Assembly (NCBI GenBank): GCA_036010965.1 | Contig: DASCMO010000030.1 | Span: 1-5,526 of the forward strand | Direction of reading: 5' to 3' | From: GCA-2686265 sp036010965 | Lineage (GTDB): Bacteria > Planctomycetota > UBA1135 > GCA-002686595 | DNA: 5,526 bases | Part shown: positions 1 to 4,951 of the stretch, in pieces | Numbering within the stretch: position 1 is the first letter of the stretch | Layout: each line of letters begins with the position of its first letter | Made by a program: the position numbers and the translations under genes | Notes under the pieces: model-generated | The model's input: only the letters and a program-made list of their open reading frames with translations | Told to the model about the DNA's origin: nothing | The model's database searches: none

Positions 1-4
1 AGGA

Positions 5-20
5 CCAGGGGCGTCCCTGG
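5..20. repeat. Short perfect inverted repeat (hairpin)
   Basis: CCAGGG and CCCTGG flank a GCGT loop, giving a 6-bp perfect stem near the left edge. It could be the tail of a terminator for a gene left of the window, but no T-tract follows. Two smaller inverted repeats lie downstream: CGGGT/ACCCG (53-57/64-68) and CGGCG/CGCCG (76-80/84-88). In DNA this GC-rich, short stems arise often by chance, so function is uncertain. I see no convincing coding sequence in positions 1-95. Confidence 0.3.
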
Positions 21-95
21 CCCGGGTCGGGGCCGGGCGCCGGCTCCCCATCCGGGTCCATTTACCCGATACCAACGGCGCACCGCCGGGTATGG

Positions 96-103
96 GCTAC
101 ACT
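96..103 (+). promoter_or_regulatory. Putative -10 box for the S8 protease gene
   Basis: GCTACACT contains TACACT (98-103), a 4/6 match to the bacterial -10 consensus TATAAT, keeping the conserved first T, A and last T. The same 8-mer occurs exactly once more that I noticed, just before the MFS gene (3502-3509), on the same strand. No recognisable -35 hexamer lies about 17 bp upstream. Transcription from here would begin near 109-111, giving a leader of nearly 80 nt before the GTG at 188. The leader contains a CCGC-TCAT-GCGG hairpin (122-133) and the palindrome CGGGGCCCCG (131-140). Confidence 0.4.
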
Positions 104-174
104 TGAATGATCGCTCCCCCGCCGCTCATGCGGGGCCCCGAGCCCCCTCCAGGCCCCACCGCGGCCACCACCCG

Positions 175-180
175 AGAGGA
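175..180 (+). promoter_or_regulatory. Shine-Dalgarno site setting the GTG start at 188
   Basis: AGAGGA (within GAGAGGA, 174-180) is followed by a 7-nt spacer and GTG at 188. It is the only purine-rich stretch at a suitable distance from an in-frame start. It therefore favours GTG 188 over the ATG at 107, which has no such site and would put a Pro-rich, non-signal-like segment before the signal peptide. The second secreted protease gene has the same hexamer and spacing (4939-4944). Confidence 0.7.
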
Positions 181-187
181 TCCACCC

Positions 188-2017
188 GTGCTGTACCGAT
201 TCCTCCCTCGCGCCCTCTGCCTGCTGCTGCTGGCAAGCGTCGCCCCCGCACAATCACACGAGTATCGCCGTCAGGACGGCCGCTGGCTGCGCATCGAGAG
301 CGCCGGCACTTTCCAGGTCGATCCGGAGGTGGTCTCGGTCCGCTTCGCCCCGGGCCTCGAGGGCTTGCAGGCCTTTCGTGAGGCGGTCGGCAAGGACTTC
401 CCCGAGCTCTCCCTGGTGCGCTCCAACCGCCTGGGGACCTTCGATCTGCGCGTGAGCGAGGGCAGCGACGTGCTCGAGGTCGTGGCCGCCCTGCGCGCGA
501 CGGGCCTGGTGGATTTCGCCGAGGAGAACACCATCGGGCGCTGGATCTCCGACCCAAACGACCCGCTCTTCAGCGACCAGTGGAGCCTCAAGAATACGGG
601 CCAGACCGGCGGCTCCTTCGACGCCGACATCGACGCGGATCTGGCCTGGGACCTGCAGTCGGGCCTGCCCTCGGTGGTGGTCAGCATCCTCGACAGCGGC
701 ACGGAGATCTCCCACGAGGACCTGACCGACAACGTCTGGATCAACCCCGGCGAGATCCCCAACAACAACCAGGACGACGACGGCAACGGCTTCATCGACG
801 ACGTCTACGGCTGGGACTTCGGCAACGGTAACAACTCGGTGCCGGGCTCCTACTGGCACGGGACCTCGGTGGCCGGCGTGGTCGGTGCGACGACCAACAA
901 CGGCAAGGGCGTCGCGGGCGTGGCGGGCGGCTTCGGCAATGGCGCCGGGTGCCGCCTCATGATCCTGGGGGTCGGCGACAGCGGGCCCATGGGCTCGATC
1001 CTCGACGACGCGATCATCTACTCCGCCGACAACGGCGGCGCGGTCATCACCATGAGCCTGACCGTCGGCCAGTCGACCGCGATCAACAACGCCCTCGACT
1101 ACGCCTGGGATACGGTCGGTGTGTTCACCGACTGCGCGGCCGGCAACAGCGGTGGCGCGGTCGGCTACCCCGCCCACCACGACAAGGTGGTCGCGGTGCC
1201 CGCCACCGATGATCAGGACAACCGTGCGAGCTGGTCGTCCCAGGGTCCCGAGAACTGGGTCGCTGCGCCAGGCGTGGACATCCGCATGCCCACCATGGGC
1301 AACGCCTACCACTATTCGAGCGGGACCTCCTTCGCCGCCCCGCACGTCGCGGGCGTGGCCGCCCTGCTCTTCTCCGCCCTGCCGAACCTCGACAACGACT
1401 CCCTGAAGGAGATCCTGAAACTCACCGCTGACGACATCGGCAGCCCGGGTTTCGACAACCAAACCGGCTGGGGGCGCTTGAACGCCGAGGCCGCCGTGCA
1501 GCACGCGCTCGACAACGACTGCAACGGAAACGGGGTCTACGACCCCGACGACATCGCCAGCGGCAACTCCAACGACACGAACGGCAACGGCATCCCCGAT
1601 GAGTGCGAGTGCACGCCGCCCGCGAACTTCTGCGTGACCTCCCCCAACACGACGGGTGCCGGCGCCTTGATCAGCTCCTCGGGCAGCCAGAGCGTGAGCG
1701 CGAACGACGTCACCCTCGAGGCGACGGGCTGTCCCCCCGGCCAGCCGGGCGTCTTCTACTACGGCCCGAACACGGCGCAGATCCCCTTCGGCAACGGCTT
1801 CCGTTGCGTCACCGGCGCCGTGCACCGCCTGCCCGTCGTCTACATTGACGGCGGCGGCACCGCCACCCAGGCCTTCGACCTCACGACCGCCCCCAACCCC
1901 GGCGGGATCCAGCCCGGAGACATCTGGCACTTCCAGTACTGGTACCGCGACCCCCTCTCGGGCGGCCCGAGCACCTTCAACCTCTCCGACGGCCGGACCA
2001 TTCCATTCTGCCCCTAG
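188..2017 (+). CDS. Secreted subtilisin-like (S8) serine protease with Ca-binding linker and C-terminal domain
   Basis: A predicted extracellular endopeptidase of 609 residues. Residues 1-22 are a signal peptide: Arg residues, then a Leu-rich core (LCLLLLASVAPAQ), with likely cleavage after A21 or Q22. Residues 23-121 look like an inhibitory prodomain. The catalytic domain starts near DPNDPLFSDQW (122-132) and ends around residue 440. All subtilase residues are present: Asp169 in ILDSG, His224 in HGTSVAG, oxyanion Asn320 in AAGNSGG, and Ser381 in GTSFAAPHVAG. A Ca-loop-like insert, DDDGNGFIDD, lies at 196-205. Residues 442-475 hold two EF-hand/dockerin-like segments (DNDCNGNG and NDTNGNGIPDECEC). 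Residues 476-609 form a Cys-bounded, beta-rich-looking domain ending NLSDGRTIPFCP, of a kind I recall from planctomycete secreted proteins; its role may be surface attachment or sorting, which is inference. The GTG start is chosen from the Shine-Dalgarno and the signal peptide. The gene looks intact and monocistronic, and it converges on the glycosyltransferase gene. The substrate is unknown. Confidence 0.93.
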   Translation: MLYRFLPRALCLLLLASVAPAQSHEYRRQDGRWLRIESAGTFQVDPEVVSVRFAPGLEGLQAFREAVGKDFPELSLVRSNRLGTFDLRVSEGSDVLEVVAALRATGLVDFAEENTIGRWISDPNDPLFSDQWSLKNTGQTGGSFDADIDADLAWDLQSGLPSVVVSILDSGTEISHEDLTDNVWINPGEIPNNNQDDDGNGFIDDVYGWDFGNGNNSVPGSYWHGTSVAGVVGATTNNGKGVAGVAGGFGNGAGCRLMILGVGDSGPMGSILDDAIIYSADNGGAVITMSLTVGQSTAINNALDYAWDTVGVFTDCAAGNSGGAVGYPAHHDKVVAVPATDDQDNRASWSSQGPENWVAAPGVDIRMPTMGNAYHYSSGTSFAAPHVAGVAALLFSALPNLDNDSLKEILKLTADDIGSPGFDNQTGWGRLNAEAAVQHALDNDCNGNGVYDPDDIASGNSNDTNGNGIPDECECTPPANFCVTSPNTTGAGALISSSGSQSVSANDVTLEATGCPPGQPGVFYYGPNTAQIPFGNGFRCVTGAVHRLPVVYIDGGGTATQAFDLTTAPNPGGIQPGDIWHFQYWYRDPLSGGPSTFNLSDGRTIPFCP

Positions 2018-2020
2018 AGT

Positions 2021-2038
2021 CGCTGCGAGTTCGCAGCG
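2021..2038. terminator. Hairpin just after the S8 protease stop
   Basis: CGCTGCG and CGCAGCG pair perfectly around an AGTT loop, extendable to 8 bp with a 2-nt loop. The stem begins 3 nt after the TAG stop. No T-tract follows on either strand, so it is not a classical intrinsic terminator. It may be an RNA 3'-end stabiliser or a T-less terminator in a GC-rich genome. Its place in a convergent gap supports a transcription-end role. Confidence 0.4.
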
Positions 2039-2053
2039 CTCGCGCTCAAGCGG

Positions 2054-2072
2054 CCCGGGCAAGACGCCTGGG
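2054..2072. terminator. Second hairpin in the convergent gap
   Basis: CCCGGGC and GCCTGGG pair around AAGAC, seven pairs including one G-T wobble. It lies 51 bp beyond the end of the minus-strand glycosyltransferase gene and 36 bp beyond the plus-strand protease gene, so it could serve either transcript. It has no T-tract on either side. A chance stem is quite possible in this sequence. Confidence 0.27.
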
Positions 2073-2123
2073 TGCGGGACGTCACGACCCTCATTTGGGG
2101 CCAGACGGCCAGGCCCGCGCGGC

Positions 2124-3368
2124 TCAGGCCTCGTCGAGGGCGTCGTAGACGCGAGCGAGGCGCTCTCCGATGACGGACCAGTCGTAGCGCTCGAGAGCAG
2201 TGCGGCGCGCGGCCTCGCCGAGGGAGCGCCGCAGGCTGCGGTCGGCGAGCAGGCGCGCGAGGGTCTCGGCCATCTCCGTCGGCGTGTCCGCCAGCAGGAT
2301 ATCGGCGCCGTCGGTACAGGCGATGCCCTCGGCTCCCAGGCGCGTCGAGACGGTCGGCAGGCCTAGGGCGAAGGCCTCCAGGACCTTGAGGCGCGTCCCG
2401 GCGCCGTGGCGCAAGGGGACGACGCAGACCGCGGCGCGCGCGAGGACTTCAGCCGCGTCGGGCACGAAGCCGCACACTTCCACATCCGCGTGAGCGCGGC
2501 CGCGCTCGAGGAGGTCGGGCGGCGGGTCCTTGCCGACCGCCACGAAGCGCAGGCCGGCGACCCGGCCGCGCAGGAGGGGCATGATCTCGTCGATGAACCA
2601 GCGCGCTCCGTCCGCATTGGGGGCGTAGGCCATGTCGCCCACGAAGCACAGATGCGCGGCGCGCTCGGGGTCATGGCGATCCCCATCGCGAGGCGTCAGG
2701 CGCGAGCAGTCCGCTCCATTGGGGATGACCTCGACGCGCAAGGCAGGGTCGCGCGCCAGGAGCAGCTCGCGCTCGGTGTCGGAACACACGAGCAGCACGC
2801 GCGCACCGCGAAAGATCGCCAGCTCACTCTCCGCGAGCAGGCGTGCTTCACGGCGCTGGAGAGCACCCAGGAGAGGGTTGCGCGCCAGGGCCGCCGCGCG
2901 TTCGTAGTAGACCCAGAGCAGGTTGTGAGAATCCACGACGTACGGCGTGCCGTCAGCGCGGGGTAAGCAGGAGTGGACGTCCACGTGGTTGAGGTGCACG
3001 CGGTCGAAGCCGCCCTCGGCCAGCAAGGCGCCGACGCGACGCAGGAGCAGCGGATTGCGGTTGTGACGCAGGACCGCGGGCTCCCCATGCGCGAGGGCGG
3101 AGAGCAGGGTGCGCGCCCGACCGAGGACGCCCGTCGCCTTGACGTCGCGTACGAGGTGAACGGCGCTGCAGAGGGGTTCGAGGGCCTCGCGCGCCTCGCC
3201 CTCCTCGGGCCCGCCGGCGCCGGTCGAGACCAGGGTCAGGGGCCGGCGCGCGGCGAGGGCCGCGAGCAGGTGGAAGGTGCGCTGGTTGCCGCCGTCCGAC
3301 AGGGGCCAGGGCAGCTTCTGGCTCACGAACAGCACGGAGGCGGCGCGCGCACCCTCGGAAGCAGACAT
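2124..3368 (-). CDS. Glycosyltransferase, GT4-type (GT-B fold)
   Basis: A predicted cytoplasmic or membrane-associated sugar transferase of 414 residues, a usual length for GT4. It would move a sugar from a nucleotide-sugar donor to a glycan or lipid acceptor. The N-terminal acceptor half opens with a beta strand and loop, SVLFVSQKLPWPLSDGGNQR (11-30), and contains VVDSHNLLWVYYER (144-157). The C-terminal donor half has VIPNGAD (214-220), FVGDMAYAPNADG (242-254) and the donor-binding stretch GAGTRLKVLEAFALGLPTVS (322-341), where Glu331 occupies the usual donor-binding acidic position. The tail (from about 360) is the helical segment typical of GT4 enzymes. ATG 3368 is chosen because the family fold starts right after it. 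A GTG at 3458 would add 30 residues with no family-like sequence. No Shine-Dalgarno precedes ATG 3368. It resembles exopolysaccharide-type sugar transferases, but donor and acceptor cannot be read from sequence. No other glycan genes are nearby. Confidence 0.9.
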   Translation of the reverse strand: MSASEGARAASVLFVSQKLPWPLSDGGNQRTFHLLAALAARRPLTLVSTGAGGPEEGEAREALEPLCSAVHLVRDVKATGVLGRARTLLSALAHGEPAVLRHNRNPLLLRRVGALLAEGGFDRVHLNHVDVHSCLPRADGTPYVVDSHNLLWVYYERAAALARNPLLGALQRREARLLAESELAIFRGARVLLVCSDTERELLLARDPALRVEVIPNGADCSRLTPRDGDRHDPERAAHLCFVGDMAYAPNADGARWFIDEIMPLLRGRVAGLRFVAVGKDPPPDLLERGRAHADVEVCGFVPDAAEVLARAAVCVVPLRHGAGTRLKVLEAFALGLPTVSTRLGAEGIACTDGADILLADTPTEMAETLARLLADRSLRRSLGEAARRTALERYDWSVIGERLARVYDALDEA

Positions 3369-3374
3369 GAGGGG

Positions 3375-3380
3375 ATTGGA
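3375..3380 (-). promoter_or_regulatory. Possible -10 box for the glycosyltransferase gene
   Basis: On the minus strand this reads TCCAAT, 4/6 to TATAAT, ending 6 nt before ATG 3368. If used, transcription would start at or next to the start codon, in line with the lack of a Shine-Dalgarno. The match is weak and has no partner -35, so this is only a candidate. Confidence 0.18.
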
Positions 3381-3501
3381 GACACCGAGGGCGGAGAAAG
3401 CACGCCCTTTCCCGCGCGACTCGGCTCGGCCGACCCCGAACAAGGCGCCCAGGCGCACCCAAGATCCCGCCCGCGGCCCTCTCGCGAGCCCCGAGCGCCC
3501 T

Positions 3502-3509
3502 GCTACACT
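3502..3509 (+). promoter_or_regulatory. Putative extended -10 box for the MFS gene
   Basis: GCTACACT, preceded by T, forms TGCTACACT, a TGn-extended -10 with TACACT at 3504-3509. It is an exact copy of the box at 96-103. Only 8 nt separate it from the GTG start at 3518, so the expected transcription start falls at or just before the start codon. No Shine-Dalgarno is visible in those 8 nt (CCCGCGCA), consistent with a leaderless or very short leader. The rest of the 149-bp divergent gap shows a CTCGCGAG palindrome (3481-3488) and nothing else clear. Confidence 0.45.
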
Positions 3510-3517
3510 CCCGCGCA

Positions 3518-4807
3518 GTGCCCCCTGCCAACACCCCAGCGACGAAAAGCGGCCGCTCTCCCCTCGTCACGGTCTTCCTGACGGTCTTCATCGACCTGCT
3601 CGGGTTCGGGATCGTCATCCCCCTGCTGCCGGTCTACTCCAAGGCCTACGGTGCGAGCGAGCTCTCCCTGGGCCTCCTGTTCGCCAGCTTCTCGGCCATG
3701 CAGTTCGTCTTCGCGCCCTTCTGGGGCCGCATATCGGACCGCTGGGGCCGCCGGCCGGTGCTGATCGGCGGCCTGATCGGCACGTCCTTCTCCTACGTCC
3801 TGTTCGGCCTGGCGAGTTCGATGACGGGCCTGTTCGTGGCGCGCATGCTGGCGGGCTTCTTCGGCGCCAACGTCGCCACGGCCCAGGCCTACATCGCCGA
3901 CGTCACCGGCGAGCGAAACCGAGCGCGGGGCATGGGCATGGTGGGCGCGGCCTTCGGCCTCGGCTTCACCTTCGGACCGCTCCTGGGCGGCGAACTGGCT
4001 GCCTGGCACATCGGCCTGCCCGGTTTCGTCGCCGCGGGTCTCTCGGCCTCCGCGGCCCTCTATGGCTTCTTGCGCCTTGAGGAACCCGAACGGGCGCGCG
4101 ACCCTTCCTCCTCACGCCTCTTCGGCTTCGCGACCGTGCGCGAGGTGGCCGGGAACGGGCGCATCGGGACGGTGATGCTGCTGTACTTCCTGAGCATCCT
4201 GGCCTTCTCGGGTTTCGAGACCATGTTCATCCGCTTCGGCCTTGCGCGCTTTCCTGAGGTCTTTGGGATCGAGGGACCGCTCGCCAGCGCCACCATCGAC
4301 CAGGTGCTCGCCGCCGCCCCGATCGCAGGTCGCTACATGTTCTTCATCGGCCTGATCGCAGCGGTGATCCAGGGCGGCCTGATCCGGCGCCTCGTGCCGC
4401 GCTTCGGCGAGGTGCGTCTGATCGTTGCCGGCCCCATCCTGCTCGGAATCTCCCTGGCCATCATCGGCCTGGCCCAGAGCTGGTGGGTCGTGATCCTCGG
4501 CTGCGCCGTCATGCCCTTCGGATTCGGCATCAACAACCCCTCGCTCAACGGCCTGCTCTCGCGCGCCGCCCCAGCCGACCGCCAGGGAGCGGTCCTGGGC
4601 TTGAACCAATCCGTCGGCAGCCTGGCGCGCGTCCTCGGGCCCCTGCTGGCGGGCGTGCTGTTCGGCGCACTAGGCCCGGGAGCGCCCTTCGGCGCCGGTG
4701 CGGCCATCCTGGCCGTCGCCGCCCTGATCGCCATGGCCTACCGCGCACGCCACGGGGCCAGCTTCGCGGCCGCGGCCGCCGCCGTCGACGACGAGCCCAC
4801 GAACTAG
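3518..4807 (+). CDS. MFS transporter, DHA1/TetA-like drug-efflux type
   Basis: A predicted inner-membrane secondary transporter of 429 residues, probably a proton-coupled exporter, with about 12 TM segments (near 15-38, 49-69, 80-100, 103-125, 139-160, 166-185, 217-238, 270-290, 298-318, 322-342, 358-382, 390-409). TM1 has FIDLLGFGIVIPLLPVY with Asp26, typical of TetA-like proteins. MFS motif A is GRISDRWGRRPVL (70-82) in the loop after TM2. Arg109 in TM4 fits motif B. GLGFTFGPLLGG (147-158) in TM5 matches antiporter motif C (GxxxGPxxGG). TM11 has a GPLLAG echo (374-379). A longer outside loop of about 30 residues (240-270) separates TM7 and TM8. The C-terminus is short and Ala-rich. GTG 3518 leaves a 14-residue cytoplasmic tail before TM1, and the next in-frame ATG would remove TM1. 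It is divergent from the glycosyltransferase. Substrate is unresolved; calling it a tetracycline pump would go too far. Confidence 0.92.
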   Translation: MPPANTPATKSGRSPLVTVFLTVFIDLLGFGIVIPLLPVYSKAYGASELSLGLLFASFSAMQFVFAPFWGRISDRWGRRPVLIGGLIGTSFSYVLFGLASSMTGLFVARMLAGFFGANVATAQAYIADVTGERNRARGMGMVGAAFGLGFTFGPLLGGELAAWHIGLPGFVAAGLSASAALYGFLRLEEPERARDPSSSRLFGFATVREVAGNGRIGTVMLLYFLSILAFSGFETMFIRFGLARFPEVFGIEGPLASATIDQVLAAAPIAGRYMFFIGLIAAVIQGGLIRRLVPRFGEVRLIVAGPILLGISLAIIGLAQSWWVVILGCAVMPFGFGINNPSLNGLLSRAAPADRQGAVLGLNQSVGSLARVLGPLLAGVLFGALGPGAPFGAGAAILAVAALIAMAYRARHGASFAAAAAAVDDEPTN

Positions 4808-4810
4808 GGT

Positions 4811-4856
4811 CCGCGCGATCTTTCGGCGACGAGGGGGTTCTGAGGGAGCGCGGTTT
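4811..4856 (+). terminator. Weak terminator candidate after the MFS gene
   Basis: CCGCGC (4811-4816) can pair with GCGCGG (4848-4853), which is followed by TTTG. The stem is only 6 bp and its loop is 31 nt, with no good inner pairing seen. The placement 3 nt after the stop codon is suitable, but the structure is poor. Confidence 0.2.
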
Positions 4857-4860
4857 GCCT

Positions 4861-4866
4861 TAGCCT
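4861..4866 (+). promoter_or_regulatory. Possible -10 box for the second protease gene
   Basis: TAGCCT keeps the TAnnnT skeleton of a -10 box and lies 85 nt before the GTG at 4952. This is almost the same spacing as TACACT to GTG in the first protease gene (84 nt). TTCTGA 17 bp upstream (4838-4843) is a poor -35 match. The call rests mainly on that spacing parallel. Confidence 0.2.
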
Positions 4867-4938
4867 CGATTCAGGCCCCCCATCCGGCACGCCAGGGCTC
4901 GCGCGCCCCGCCCGTGCCGCCGTCCGACCTCCCAGTGA

Positions 4939-4944
4939 AGAGGA
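4939..4944 (+). promoter_or_regulatory. Shine-Dalgarno site setting the GTG start at 4952
   Basis: AGAGGA (within GAAGAGGA, 4937-4944) is followed by 7 nt and GTG at 4952, and a signal peptide follows directly. It repeats the hexamer, spacing and start codon of the gene at 188. Confidence 0.7.
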
Positions 4945-4951
4945 CCCCGCC

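Noticed and set aside
107..187. ATG at 107 as the start of the protease
   Set aside because: It lies 3 nt after the -10-like box, has no Shine-Dalgarno and adds a Pro-rich non-signal segment. GTG 188 has a strong Shine-Dalgarno and is followed at once by a signal peptide.
254..2062. 602-codon open frame on the minus strand opposite the S8 protease
   Set aside because: It mirrors the protease gene in a GC-rich genome where stops are rare. Its product is Val/Gly/Arg-rich without domains or a signal peptide, while the plus strand has a complete catalytic set.
2406..2966. 186-codon plus-strand open frame inside the glycosyltransferase gene
   Set aside because: It is a shadow of the minus-strand gene, with no recognisable domain and no start signal.
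3369..3458. GTG 3458 as the glycosyltransferase start
   Set aside because: It adds 30 residues with no GT4-like sequence. The fold begins directly after ATG 3368. A weak GGGA lies upstream of 3458, so it is not fully excluded.
4769..4795. GC-rich GCGGCCGCGGCCGCCGCCG run near the end of the MFS gene
   Set aside because: It is an Ala codon run in the short C-terminal tail (residues 417-423), explained by codon bias and not by a repeat element.
3518..4807. Calling the MFS gene a tetracycline-resistance gene (tetA)
   Set aside because: The shared motifs (Asp26, motif A, motif C) are general to DHA1 exporters. Nothing seen fixes the substrate, and no TetR-type regulator is divergent from it.
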